A DNA stretch of 64,000 bases from the NCBI GenBank assembly GCA_032117095.1, contig JAULZZ010000122.1:1-64000 (forward strand). Reading direction: 5' to 3'. This DNA is from REEB470 sp032117095. Lineage in GTDB: Bacteria; Bacillota; Bacilli; Paenibacillales; YIM-B00363. The translations under genes were made by a program, and so were the position numbers. The notes under the pieces are model-generated. The model searched no databases. It had not been told where the DNA came from and saw nothing but the letters and a program-made list of their open reading frames with translations. This document shows, piece after piece, positions 17,123-26,324 of the stretch; positions within the stretch are counted from its first letter, which is position 1; each line of letters begins with the position of its first letter.

Positions 17123-17545
17123 ATGGAGAAAAGTTGCGCTTGTGGTCACCAAAAGACATTGCGGCTTCGTTCTCTTATTTATTCTAAGAAAGTGGCAATT
17201 ATGAATGTGCCTGTGTTGGGTTGTGCCCAGTGTGGCCATTGTGAAGTCCTCCCCGAAGTAGCTCCTGATTTGATCGCACTGTTGCGTGATTTGGGAGACA
17301 AGCCGGTAGAACAGCACATTTGGTTTAATGAGGTCAACGAGTTGGCGTACATTTTCTTTGAAGCAAATCGGCGCAAACGGCGCAATCGCCCTGTCCCTGT
17401 CATCGTAGAAGAACGCATTAATCAGCTGTTGGATTTGTTGCTGTTAGCACAGTCTCTCCAAAACAACGAGTGGGTTGCCGATGTCGAAACACGTCTCACC
17501 CAAATTTCCAAAGCCGAGCTTATGTTTAACAATGCGATCCAATAA
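17123..17545 (+). CDS. Zinc-ribbon protein (YgiT/MqsA-like N-terminus)
   Basis: A 140-residue soluble protein. The N-terminal 45 residues show CACG and CAQCG pairs around a beta-rich stretch (LIYSKKVAIMNVPVLGC), as in YgiT-type zinc ribbons. No helix-turn-helix follows, so it is not a full MqsA. The C-terminal half is helical (VEERINQLLDLLLLAQSL). ATG at 17123 with GGAGGAGGGG. It lies downstream of ptsI on the same strand and may be read from it. Function unknown. Confidence 0.55.
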   Translation: MEKSCACGHQKTLRLRSLIYSKKVAIMNVPVLGCAQCGHCEVLPEVAPDLIALLRDLGDKPVEQHIWFNEVNELAYIFFEANRRKRRNRPVPVIVEERINQLLDLLLLAQSLQNNEWVADVETRLTQISKAELMFNNAIQ

Positions 17546-17567
17546 ATCACATGTCTTCTTGACACGA

Positions 17568-17659
17568 TTTCAAACGATATCCCCTATCGAGTAAAACGCC
17601 TTTTGCTTTTCCGCAAAATGCAGCCTGCTGTACGTATGGTTTTAATCAGTGTTTCATAT
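17568..17659 (-). repeat. Degenerate family A/B MITE-like element
   Basis: Contains AAAACGCCTTTTGCTTTTCCGC and a right end TTTTAATCAGTGTTTCATAT, mixing a family B core with a family A end. Boundaries uncertain. Confidence 0.4.
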
Positions 17660-17770
17660 GGGGCAATAAAAAACACCTTTTTTGCGCACTCGTGTCATGC
17701 TCAATGCTACGTAGTATAATCGCTCCACAATACGCCAAGGATACGAACGAACACAATGGAGAGGTTGCCT

Positions 17771-18778
17771 ATGACGGTTACGATTTATGATGTTGCGCGG
17801 GAGGCGAAAGTGTCGCTGGCCACGGTGTCGCGTGTGGTCAACAACAATCCGAATGTGAAGCCAACGACACGCCAACGTGTTTTGCAAGCGATAATACGTC
17901 TCGGTTATCGCCCAAATGCCGTTGCCCGTGGATTAGCGAGTAAGAAAACGACGACGATCGGTGTGGTCATTCCAGATATTGCGCGTGCCGTATTTCCTGA
18001 CATGGTACGAGGCATTGAAGACATTGCGCTGATGTATCGGTATAACATTATTTTGTGTAACTCTGACCAAAACGAAGCAAAAGAAATCCGATTGATCAAT
18101 ACGCTGTTGGAAAAACAAGTTGACGGGTTGCTTTTTTTAGGGGAGCGGATCACAGAGGAACATCTTCAAGCGTTTCAGGCGTCTGTGCCTGTTGTCTTAT
18201 GTGGCACATCAGCCCCCCACGGATCCATTCCTTCGGTCGATATTCATCACGAACGAGCGGCGTATGATGCAGTGCAGTTGTTGATTGAATACGGACACCG
18301 TTCGATTGCGATGCTCTCTGGGGATTTGCACGATCCATTGACGGGATATGCACGGTTTCACGGATACAAACGTGCGTTAGCTGAGGCCAAAATTCCGTAT
18401 CGGGATGAGTGGGTACGCACAGGAAAGTATCGGTATCGTGACGGCTTTTTGAACACGGAGCATTTATTGCAGCTTCCCGAAAAACCAACCGCATTGTTCG
18501 CCTGCACCGACGAAATGGCGATCGGGGCGATTCATGCGATGCAAGACGTCGGATTGCGTGTGCCCGATGACGTATCCGTCATTTCCATCGGGAACATTAC
18601 ATTGGCAGAAATGGTGCGCCCGCTACTTACCACCGTTGCCCAACAAATGTATGACATTGGTGCGGTATCGATGCGCTTGTTGACCAAACTCATCCATGAT
18701 GAAGAAATTGTACAACCAAACGTAATTCTCGAGCATCACCTCATGATGCGTAATTCTGTGGCACGATTGCATACATAA
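17771..18778 (+). CDS. ccpA: Catabolite control protein A (LacI family)
   Basis: A 335-residue regulator closely resembling Bacillus CcpA: the N-terminal helix-turn-helix reads TIYDVAREAKVSLATVSRVV, then LGYRPNAVARGLASKKTTT and NIILCNSDQNE. Bound to HPr-Ser-P it acts at cre sites to repress or activate carbon genes. Its presence just after ptsG-ptsI fits. The ATG at 17771 has GGAGAGG 6 nt upstream; a start 15 nt earlier has none. A terminator follows. I did not find a convincing cre site by eye. Confidence 0.92.
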   Translation: MTVTIYDVAREAKVSLATVSRVVNNNPNVKPTTRQRVLQAIIRLGYRPNAVARGLASKKTTTIGVVIPDIARAVFPDMVRGIEDIALMYRYNIILCNSDQNEAKEIRLINTLLEKQVDGLLFLGERITEEHLQAFQASVPVVLCGTSAPHGSIPSVDIHHERAAYDAVQLLIEYGHRSIAMLSGDLHDPLTGYARFHGYKRALAEAKIPYRDEWVRTGKYRYRDGFLNTEHLLQLPEKPTALFACTDEMAIGAIHAMQDVGLRVPDDVSVISIGNITLAEMVRPLLTTVAQQMYDIGAVSMRLLTKLIHDEEIVQPNVILEHHLMMRNSVARLHT

Positions 18779-18779
18779 G

Positions 18780-18836
18780 ACAAAAGGGAAAAAGGAGCAT
18801 CCATATGGAAACTCCTGAGAAAACCCTTTTGTTTTT
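18780..18836 (+). terminator. Terminator after ccpA
   Basis: ACAAAAGGG pairs with CCCTTTTGT, with an inner GGAG/CTCC pair, then TTTTT. It lies between the convergent ccpA and PBP genes; the T-run favours the ccpA direction. Confidence 0.75.
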
Positions 18837-18862
18837 CGCTGTGTTCGTTGAAAAGCATAAGA

Positions 18863-21800
18863 CTATTCCTTGAAAGAAACAGTTTTTGAGGGGGCGGATT
18901 CCCCGTATTCATTGACGGCGTGCACGGTATACCATCCTGTGGTCATTGCTGAAGAGTACAAGAAGGCGGGTTCAAACGTAGAGCCGATCAGTTCTTTTTC
19001 GCCCTCTTCGGTAGCAGAATAATAAATGTCGTATCGCTCTACGATTTCATCGTTCGCATGCGGTTTCCACATGAGCTCTACGCCAAACTCGCTTTTGGAT
19101 ACTTTGAGCAGTTGCGGTGCAGACGGGGGTACGGTGGCATTTTCATTTGGCTCGTTCGTGGATGGACTCGGTGTAGTATCTCTTGGGAGTTGCTCATCTG
19201 TGTTCGGTTGTACTTGAACAGGAGGATTTTCGGTACGGTCTTGCTGCCACTCCAACGTATTTTCGACGGATTGCGCAGCACTTGCGCCTGTCGTGACAGG
19301 TTCGCTCGGAGGCGACGTACGCCCGACGACATCGACGGCTACGACGTAATACGACTGTGCCGTACTGCCTATCGTATCGGTAAATTGAGGGGTGTTCGTT
19401 TGGAAAATGACACGGTCGGTCAATGGGGCATAGGCATTGTCGTCATTGGCACGAAATACGCGATAGCCGACGACATCTTTTTGGACATTGGCGGTAAACG
19501 ACAATGTGAGATTGTTACCGTTTTGTTGAAGCAATAGGCGCAGTGGTGGCGTCGGATTTTCGCCGTCATCGACGCGTGGGTCATTTTCTGTGGGCATTTC
19601 TACGTATCCGTCTTGGGGCATAAATCGTGCTTTGTCAAAGGGCGTATTGCTATCGGGTGCGGGTTTTTTTTGTGTCGACCACGCTTTTTCAATTTTGGCG
19701 ATGATATCTTGTAACGGCGGATCACGCTTGATCGTAACCCGTAATTTTGTAAATTCTACAGGCGTGAGTGGGTTTGCGCGGTACACATTCCCATCGACCT
19801 CGACGATTTTTTCCTCTTGCAGGACGTTGTCGAGTTTTGTAGGGATGTATTGGCGTTGGAAATAATCGGTGACGGTTTTGTTTTCTTTTAGGACGAGTGC
19901 GGTGGGCAACAATCCAGAAACAGCAGACACCGTTTTGCGGACGATGTCACTGGGCATCGGGAACGCTTGTGTAGGAAAAAGACTCGGTTTTTGTTTGTAC
20001 AAATCGTTCATGATCGTCGTCCATACGCGCTTTGCCCGACTTGCGGCAGGCAAACTACTCGGTTGGTCGTATCCGATCCACACCCCCAACGTAACATCAG
20101 GTGAAAAACCAACAAACCATAAGTCGTAATTATCGCTTGTTGTCCCTGTTTTCCCCGCAATAGTCACTTTATTCTTATGTTGAAACTGTCGCTGTACTTC
20201 GGCTCCTGTCCCTGCGGTGACGACGGTACGCAACATATCTGTCATTAAAAAGGACGCTTGTGGCGAAAAAACACGTTGTGGATTCACTTTGTGCGCATAG
20301 ACGATGTTGCCCTGTGCATCGGTGATTTTCTGGATAAAATAGGCATCCACAAACATTCCTTTGTTGGGAATTGTGGCGTACGCATTCGTCAGTTCTTCCA
20401 CCGATACGCCATACTTTAAGCCGCCGATGACGCCAGTGCTCGCTTGCTCATCGGCACGCGTAATTGAGGTGATTCCGAGGGAACGTGTAAAATCCCATGC
20501 TTTTTTGACGGTGACCGTATCGAGAAAAAGACGCAATGCGGGGATGTTCCACGATTGGTTTAATGCTTGCCGTGCTGTGACGAGACCGTGAAATTTTTTG
20601 TCCCAGTTTTGGGGGATGTGCACACCTTTTTGACGATCGGGCAATACGAGCGGGACATCATCGAGGATGCTCGCTGGTTGAATCAGCCCAAGATTTAGGG
20701 CGGGTAAATAGGCGGCAATGGGTTTCATGGCAGAACCTGGTTGACGCAACATTTGTGTCGCATGATTGAGCTGTTCTTTGGAAAAATCGCGCCCCTCGAT
20801 CATGCCGCGGATTGCTCCTGTAGCGTTGTCCAACAAAACAGCACCGACTTGTTCAATGCCTTTTCGCGGAGAATCTTTGGAAAAGTTTTTGTTGTTTTGG
20901 GCGACTGCCGTCATGATGTCATATACTTGCCGATCGATAGAAGTGTAAATTTTGTACCCTCCACGCAACAGCAATTCGCGTGCATCCGCCAGACGTGGTG
21001 CATTTTCTTGATCGCGCAACTGTGCTTCTGTAAGGGTCGGATCTGTCGTGCGCAGTAAAATTTCGGCGGCTTGCCGTTCCGCTTCGAGCATCAAAAAGGG
21101 ATATATGGCATAATCTTTGCGACTTGGAGACGCTAAACTTCCTTGAATATCAAAAGACAATGCTTCTTTGTGTTGGGCAGCGGTAATGTGGCCCTCTGCA
21201 TGCATGCGGTCTAACACGATCGTTTGTCGTTGTTTGGCGGCGGCAAAACCAGTGGCGTTGAACGTGCCTTTGCTCGTAAAGGCAGAAAATGTAGTTGGTT
21301 GCTGTGGCAAACCGGTCAAGTAGGCGATTTGGGCGAGATGTAACGCAGTGAGGTCTTTATTAAAAATGCCACGTGCGGCGGCTTTAATGCCATATAAGTT
21401 GTACCCCGAAGCCCCGTTCCCGTATGGAATTTTATTCAGATAGGCGGCCATAATTTCTTGTTTGGTCATGAAGCGTTCGATGCGGAGTGCCAAGAAGATT
21501 TCTTTTATTTTGCGGGCATCGGATTTTTCTAAACTTAAGAAAACGCGACGCGCCAACTGCTGGGTAATCGTGCTACCGCCGGTTTGGACGTCTTCATTAA
21601 GCAAACGTTGGCGTATCGCACGCGCCAAACTGGGGATATCGACGCCGTGGTGCGCATAAAAACGATCGTCTTCGGTCGCTAACACGGCTTGTTCGATGAG
21701 CGGGGGGATGTCACGGTATGTAATGCGCCGACGGTCTTCCTCGGTGCGGAGCTGTCCGGCAACGGAGCCATCTTGGAAATATACGAATCCAGTCTCACTA

Positions 21801-22006
21801 CTTTGGGAAACCATCGTACGAATGAGCGTGCGGGAACGAATTTCTTCTTCGTGCACCAATGCTGCGACGTATCCCGCCGCGATGGTACCGAGCAACACGG
21901 TCAGCCATAAAAACGTCCACATCAGTCCTCCAAACAAAGACAGATAACGTGGAAGAATTCGGCGAGATTTGCGCGGGGACGATTGTTTTTGGGGTGTTGG
22001 GGACAT
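18863..22006 (-). CDS. ponA: Class A penicillin-binding protein (PBP1A) with FN3 domains
   Basis: A 1047-residue bifunctional peptidoglycan synthase. Basic cytoplasmic tail, one membrane segment (about 28-52), glycosyltransferase GT51 with EDDRFYAHHGVD and GGSTITQQLARR, then transpeptidase with SAMK (QPGSAMKP), SWN and AGKTGTT. After about residue 760 come two fibronectin type III-like domains, the first from PTPPLRLLLQQNGNNLTLSF and the second from APQLLKVSKSEFGVELMW, joined by a P/T/N-rich linker. FN3 tails also occur in PBP1 of Bacilli. A family A element lies 28 bp before the start codon. Confidence 0.92.
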   Translation of the reverse strand: MSPTPQKQSSPRKSRRILPRYLSLFGGLMWTFLWLTVLLGTIAAGYVAALVHEEEIRSRTLIRTMVSQSSETGFVYFQDGSVAGQLRTEEDRRRITYRDIPPLIEQAVLATEDDRFYAHHGVDIPSLARAIRQRLLNEDVQTGGSTITQQLARRVFLSLEKSDARKIKEIFLALRIERFMTKQEIMAAYLNKIPYGNGASGYNLYGIKAAARGIFNKDLTALHLAQIAYLTGLPQQPTTFSAFTSKGTFNATGFAAAKQRQTIVLDRMHAEGHITAAQHKEALSFDIQGSLASPSRKDYAIYPFLMLEAERQAAEILLRTTDPTLTEAQLRDQENAPRLADARELLLRGGYKIYTSIDRQVYDIMTAVAQNNKNFSKDSPRKGIEQVGAVLLDNATGAIRGMIEGRDFSKEQLNHATQMLRQPGSAMKPIAAYLPALNLGLIQPASILDDVPLVLPDRQKGVHIPQNWDKKFHGLVTARQALNQSWNIPALRLFLDTVTVKKAWDFTRSLGITSITRADEQASTGVIGGLKYGVSVEELTNAYATIPNKGMFVDAYFIQKITDAQGNIVYAHKVNPQRVFSPQASFLMTDMLRTVVTAGTGAEVQRQFQHKNKVTIAGKTGTTSDNYDLWFVGFSPDVTLGVWIGYDQPSSLPAASRAKRVWTTIMNDLYKQKPSLFPTQAFPMPSDIVRKTVSAVSGLLPTALVLKENKTVTDYFQRQYIPTKLDNVLQEEKIVEVDGNVYRANPLTPVEFTKLRVTIKRDPPLQDIIAKIEKAWSTQKKPAPDSNTPFDKARFMPQDGYVEMPTENDPRVDDGENPTPPLRLLLQQNGNNLTLSFTANVQKDVVGYRVFRANDDNAYAPLTDRVIFQTNTPQFTDTIGSTAQSYYVVAVDVVGRTSPPSEPVTTGASAAQSVENTLEWQQDRTENPPVQVQPNTDEQLPRDTTPSPSTNEPNENATVPPSAPQLLKVSKSEFGVELMWKPHANDEIVERYDIYYSATEEGEKELIGSTFEPAFLYSSAMTTGWYTVHAVNEYGESAPSKTVSFKE

Positions 22007-22033
22007 CGGTGAACCGTTCTCCTTTCACAGGGA

Positions 22034-22138
22034 ATACTAAACACGGATTAAAAACGTCTATGCAGATCGTTTCCTTTTACGAGAAAACATAGTGATTTTT
22101 AACCAATCGGTTTTCTGTATTCAAACTGTGTTTCGTAT
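22034..22138 (+). repeat. Family A MITE-like element (copy 5)
   Basis: A complete copy: ATACTAAACACGGATTAAAA at the left, CAAACTGTGTTTCGTAT at the right. It lies in the PBP1A 5' region. Confidence 0.9.
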
Positions 22139-22769
22139 AAGCAGAAGCAATGCAGTATATCTCGCGTGTTTGTGCAAATAAAGTCGTTTGAACGCAGGGG
22201 GAGAATTCCCAACACATACACAAAAAAGTGCCGACTTCTCGTAAGGCGGGCGTACTCTATAAATCGTATGGCGACGGGGGTATGTCGACCATGTGCGGGA
22301 ACCTCTTACATGTAAATTATACCATAAGGGTACGTCTATAAACACACAAGCGAAACGCGGTACATGTACCGATCAGGTGTGTTTGGATGAGGATGAATAA
22401 GTTGAGTCCGTATAATGTTTATTCCCGTCACGTCACAGGTGATACGAATCGCGATTTCAAACCACATCCCCCGCGGAAAGGATACGGCTTTGTGCCTCGG
22501 TTAAACCGCGGTTTGCTTTCTCGCAAAAGGGAACCCTCTGTGGTGATGTTTTCAATGGGTCATTCGGATGAGATGTGCATCCCATGGGCAAAAAAGGTTC
22601 GACTTATCGCAGGTTGACGGCAACACAGGAAACGTGCGTCAAGGGAACGATGGGATGGCAAGAAACATAGACACCTTGAAAACCAATTGTATTATAATGT
22701 GCTCTCTAGTGGATAACGGACGCATGCATGGGAGCAGGATAACACGCGTATTTTACGCAACTATGAAAA
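22139..22769. other. Gene-poor spacer between PBP1A and the secreted metalloprotease
   Basis: Holds the family B copy at 22442-22570 and a stretch near 22327 resembling the left end of family C (GGGTACGTCTATAAACAC). No ORF here has both a ribosome site and protein-like composition. Confidence 0.5.
22442..22570 (-). repeat. Family B MITE-like element (reverse orientation)
   Basis: Reverse complement of the copies at 152 and 26325: ATACGAATCGCGATTTCAAA, CCTCGGTTAAACCGCGG and TTCTCGCAAAAGGGA are shared. Confidence 0.65.
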
Positions 22770-22798
22770 TTGACAACGAATTTTTTTGGTATTATGAT
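22770..22798 (+). promoter_or_regulatory. Sigma-A promoter of the metalloprotease gene
   Basis: TTGACA at 22770-22775, 17-bp spacer that includes a T7 run, TATGAT at 22793-22798. A second, poorer candidate (TAGACA-19-TATAAT) lies at 22668-22698. Confidence 0.6.
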
Positions 22799-22961
22799 CA
22801 AAAAAGGCGCCGTGATGAGACTTGTTCAAGAGCTGACCATGCATAGGCATACGTTGTGCGCTCATCTGGGGTTCATGGATACTTTTTGCATTTGGGGGGG
22901 GTTTTTCATCCGTATCATACACGAAAAGGAACAAGGCGGAGAGAGCGCTGAGGGTCTAAAG

Positions 22962-24494
22962 ATGTACGCACGCAGGAGGCATCATTGGACATGGATCGTG
23001 TGCCTTCTCTTGGGGAGCGGGATTGTCCCCGTGAAGCATGCCGAGGCTGTAGTGACGCTAGCACCGGCCGCTACACCGGTTTTTGTGGATATTTTGCGCA
23101 CGGTAGGAGCGCTCTATTTGCTCCATGCACAAAAAGAAAGGGCGGAGCAAGAAAAAGCGTTTCGTATAGAAAAGTACAACCAATGTATCAAAACAATCGG
23201 CGAAAATTTTTGTAGGAACATGTCCCAAAAACAAGAGAAAGATCCCAATGGGTTGATCGCGTTACTCGTTTTTGATGTGTGCAAAAATATGACGCAAAAA
23301 CAGTGTGCTGAGTTGATCTGGAAAAAAATGTGCAGTTTTATAAAGTGGATGCTCGTAAAGTACGGGATGCGCACGTATGTGGATGCGTTGAATACCTGCC
23401 TTGCGCAAGGGAAAATGGACTGTGGCAAGTTGCTTATGGATAAAATTCAACGGGATCGAAACCTAAAGATCGTCAGAGAACCTCCGAGATCGTCACCAAA
23501 AATGTCGACTTCCAGGGCACGTACTGCCTATAAAAAGAATGCGAATCCAAAAAAAGTGGAAATTCCAGTGGAAAATGGAGGTTTCCACGCCACGCGTCGG
23601 GTATTCATTGTCATCGGGATGTGTGGATCCATCGAAATGTTCGTACAGTGGGATTTTGTCCAACAACGAAATGAAAACGAGGTAGAAGAACGATTGAGGG
23701 AATTGTGTCTCGCATTAGAAGAAACGTATAAAAATAAGGGGTTAGACGTTTCTTTCGTGAAGTACCAAATCATACTCGCAACAATACTAAAATCTGCGGG
23801 ATATGCGATTCCTTCGCAACCGAGGCGTGTTTTTGTTGATCTTGATTGGGACAACGGCAATAAAAATACGTGGATAAAAAATAAGGTCGCCACCATCATG
23901 CATGAGTTTAGACACCTCAAACACGGAGAAATATTGCGTTGTACGATGGGGGATTTATCCGATTTGGAAGAAAAGGAAAAAAATGAAAGATATGCAAAAT
24001 ATGACGACCTTTCTGTGATCAAAGAAGGCGGTGCGGTGATCACGGAGTATCTTTTTTGTCCGCGGACGATCCCATCTCGATACAATTTCATTGCAAAAAG
24101 ATTTAACGTACAAAACGTGAGGGCGATCCCTTCGATAAAAAAGTTCAGAGGGGAAACGATGGATTATTTATATGCGGCACTCTTGGTAAAAAAGTTGACA
24201 GACATGTACAATGCGCATCGCAAAAAAGGATATAATCCAGTAAAAGCGTTGGATGTAAAGATCATAAAAAAATCATTGGAAAACCACAAGGTTCCGTTGG
24301 AAAAAGTGCTCTATAAGATTTTTGAAGAAGAAACGACTTTTGGGAAATTCGATATTTTCGCCATCGAAAAAGAAATCGCAGACGAATTGAATAAAACGAT
24401 GTATAGGACACCAAACAAGGCGCTGAGTTTACAAGAGATCAGAGAAAAGATGTGCAACAATCCGAGATTGCCACGGTTGGCGTATTGTGATTAG
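22962..24494 (+). CDS. Orphan secreted protein with HEXXH zinc-metalloprotease motif
   Basis: A 510-residue protein with signal peptide (MYARRRHHW, then WIVCLLLGSGIVPV, cleavage near KHAEA). The N-terminal third is Cys- and Lys-rich helices (CIKTIGENFCRNM, CKNMTQKQCAELIW). In the C-terminal half, TIMHEFRHLKHGE holds a perfect HEXXH at residues 314-318; EGGAVITE, 41 residues later, is a candidate for the third zinc ligand and resembles gluzincin helices. No named family recognised. ATG at 22962 follows GAGGG; upstream frame has no site. It neighbours a secreted SUMF1-fold protein, and codon use is A-rich compared with the housekeeping genes, suggesting an accessory island. Confidence 0.6.
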   Translation: MYARRRHHWTWIVCLLLGSGIVPVKHAEAVVTLAPAATPVFVDILRTVGALYLLHAQKERAEQEKAFRIEKYNQCIKTIGENFCRNMSQKQEKDPNGLIALLVFDVCKNMTQKQCAELIWKKMCSFIKWMLVKYGMRTYVDALNTCLAQGKMDCGKLLMDKIQRDRNLKIVREPPRSSPKMSTSRARTAYKKNANPKKVEIPVENGGFHATRRVFIVIGMCGSIEMFVQWDFVQQRNENEVEERLRELCLALEETYKNKGLDVSFVKYQIILATILKSAGYAIPSQPRRVFVDLDWDNGNKNTWIKNKVATIMHEFRHLKHGEILRCTMGDLSDLEEKEKNERYAKYDDLSVIKEGGAVITEYLFCPRTIPSRYNFIAKRFNVQNVRAIPSIKKFRGETMDYLYAALLVKKLTDMYNAHRKKGYNPVKALDVKIIKKSLENHKVPLEKVLYKIFEEETTFGKFDIFAIEKEIADELNKTMYRTPNKALSLQEIREKMCNNPRLPRLAYCD

Positions 24495-24792
24495 CGTGGA
24501 ACGCATGAATGGATTGATTTTGAGCAAATTCAGGTTTTGTGAGCAGAGGCAACGCGCAACAAATCCGGTGGCAGCAAAGGCGGAAGACTGTCCATGAATG
24601 AGGATGAATACATTCACAAACGACAAATCCCCGTCCCCCTTCCTCCAGCGTCGCACAAAGACGTAGGCGTAGCGAAGGGTTTTTTGGCTACGTTTCCCCG
24701 TACAATGACAACATCACGGTGATGCCGCTGCATTTTATTCACGCAATGTATCTTATGCCAAGAAAAAAACTTACCCAGTAGAACCTTGGAAT
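24495..24792. other. Spacer between the metalloprotease and SUMF1-like genes
   Basis: About 300 bp. I see no gene and no terminator beyond a weak CGTAGC/GCTACG pairing near 24666-24710. Confidence 0.5.
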
Positions 24793-24824
24793 TTGACATC
24801 GTTTTTTTTTTTTTTTTGTATAAT
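24793..24824 (+). promoter_or_regulatory. Promoter with T16 tract in the spacer (possible phase-variable promoter)
   Basis: TTGACA at 24793-24798 and TATAAT at 24819-24824 are both perfect. The 20-bp spacer holds 16 consecutive T (24802-24817). Spacer length controls sigma-A promoter strength and homopolymers of this length slip in replication, so expression of the gene downstream could vary between cells. At 20 bp the spacer is longer than the 17 bp optimum. Confidence 0.6.
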
Positions 24825-24846
24825 AGGGGTACGCAACGAGAAAGGA

Positions 24847-25083
24847 GTGATATGCGATGCGAAATCGAGATCCCTAAGGAGCATCCTGCGTGCGTATGCG
24901 TTAGTTTTGCCACAGCGATGTACGTCGGGGCGTGAAATCGAATACGTTTGGAAAACCAAATGTGCTGTTTGGTGCATACGCAGATGCGTTGTCACCAGCA
25001 GGGGAATGCAGAGCAGAGTAGGCAAGCATCCCAAGAAGAAAGTCATGAGCAAGGAAAACACGAAGGGAGCAAGTAGACGATGA
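24847..25083 (+). CDS. Possible upstream ORF coupled to the SUMF1-like gene
   Basis: A GTG-led frame of 78 codons whose TGA overlaps the ATG of the next gene (ATGA). An AAAGGAG site lies at 24841-24847 but overlaps the GTG, so the alternative ATGs at 24852 and 24857 (very short products) are better placed. Basic composition (KHPKKKVMSKENTKGASRR at the end). May be a leader for translational coupling rather than a protein. Confidence 0.25.
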   Translation: MICDAKSRSLRSILRAYALVLPQRCTSGREIEYVWKTKCAVWCIRRCVVTSRGMQSRVGKHPKKKVMSKENTKGASRR

Positions 25084-26105
25084 AGAGCGGAAAAAGTAAT
25101 CAGCTAAAACGGATGGCGATCGCAGCAGTGTGTGTCGGGATGATCGGGAGTGGGGGACTCGTGCAGGCGAAACCTGTTGTAAAACCTGTTGTAAAACCTG
25201 TTGTAAAAACCTTGAAAAATGCAGAGAAAACAACGCCTTTGATGACAAAAATGGTCATGATCCGCGTCCCCGCATCGAAGATTAAAGAAATGCCTTTGGG
25301 GGGATACGATTACATCACAAAAGTGAAGTTGCCCGACTTTGAGATCGGAAAGACAGAAGTAACAGGTGCTCTGTGGAGCGAGGTGCATCGCTGGGCGATC
25401 CAGAACGGGTATAGGTTTGCAAATAAAGGGGACAACGCTGGAAAGGACAAACCAATTACAGGGATAAGTAAGGGCGATGCAGTCGTATTTGCGAATGCAT
25501 ACTCGCAGTGGTCCGGATTGGATCCAGTGTATCGGGTGGCAAACAACAACAAAATACTCAAAGATGCGACGTACTTGAGATTGTATAAAAATGTAAAGGA
25601 AGGAAAGTATGACGGGTATAAATTGCCGACAAAAGTACAAGCGGAACTCACGGCAAGATTTCTTGGCACGGTAAAGCCAGTCAAAGGATCGCTAGTACAA
25701 AAAGCAATAGCCACAAAGGGAGCAGACGGCAAGATGTATTACTGGACACCAGGGAACTATGCGAGTGGGGCGACAGACATGAGCTCCAACGAAGCCGAAA
25801 CGAAAAGAGTGGCATGGATTAATCAGGGTAGCGCACAAAAGGTGTGTACAAAAGCGCTCAACTCCCTCAAAATCTGTGACATGACTGGGAATGCGTTTGA
25901 GTGGGTTGTCGATGGCTCTTTATCAGAGCTTGGATTGAACGATGATGGCTTTCGGACTCTTTTAGGGGGGACTTGCAGAATGCTCTTCAAAAGTGCGGAA
26001 TGGGATAGTGACTGCGGTGAATTGCCCAGAAGCTTCGTCGGTGGTCTCCCGCCGGGATACCTTTACGGGGATATCGGCTTCCGCTTAGTGAAAAATGTGA
26101 AGTAA
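25080..26105 (+). CDS. Secreted SUMF1 / formylglycine-generating-enzyme-fold protein
   Basis: A 341-residue protein with signal peptide (KRMAIAAVCVGMIGSGGLVQA) and then three tandem KPVV units encoded by a 12-bp repeat. The rest is the FGE-sulfatase fold: FEIGKTEVTGALWSEV, PITGISKGDAVVFANAYSQW, YKLPTKVQAELTARF, CDMTGNAFEWVVDG, LGGTCRML and the closing GDIGFRLVKNVK. Enzymatic members oxidise a sulfatase Cys; many secreted ones only bind ligands, and the canonical catalytic Cys pair is not evident here. RBS AAGGGAG is well spaced. Driven by the T16 promoter at 24793. Confidence 0.8.
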   Translation: MKSGKSNQLKRMAIAAVCVGMIGSGGLVQAKPVVKPVVKPVVKTLKNAEKTTPLMTKMVMIRVPASKIKEMPLGGYDYITKVKLPDFEIGKTEVTGALWSEVHRWAIQNGYRFANKGDNAGKDKPITGISKGDAVVFANAYSQWSGLDPVYRVANNNKILKDATYLRLYKNVKEGKYDGYKLPTKVQAELTARFLGTVKPVKGSLVQKAIATKGADGKMYYWTPGNYASGATDMSSNEAETKRVAWINQGSAQKVCTKALNSLKICDMTGNAFEWVVDGSLSELGLNDDGFRTLLGGTCRMLFKSAEWDSDCGELPRSFVGGLPPGYLYGDIGFRLVKNVK

Positions 26106-26268
26106 CCTTGTTGGATGGTTTTCTTTTTACATTTTCAATTTTCACTTCTTTGAATTTTTATGGCGTATAAAGGGCGTACAAAGCACACCGTGGCAGAAAG
26201 ACTTCTCCTTTACTGTGTTGCGGTGTGCGTTTTCATTAACGGAATGAACAAATAAAAAAAAAACGGAA

Positions 26269-26299
26269 GACCCCTGAAAATCAATTTCGCGGGGTTTTT
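26269..26299 (+). terminator. Terminator downstream of the SUMF1-like gene
   Basis: GACCCC pairs with GGGGTT over a loop of about 16 nt, followed by TTTTT. A longer-range hairpin precedes it at 26182-26232. Confidence 0.5.
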
Positions 26300-26324
26300 C
26301 GATGTGATGTTTCGTGGAGTGGGC

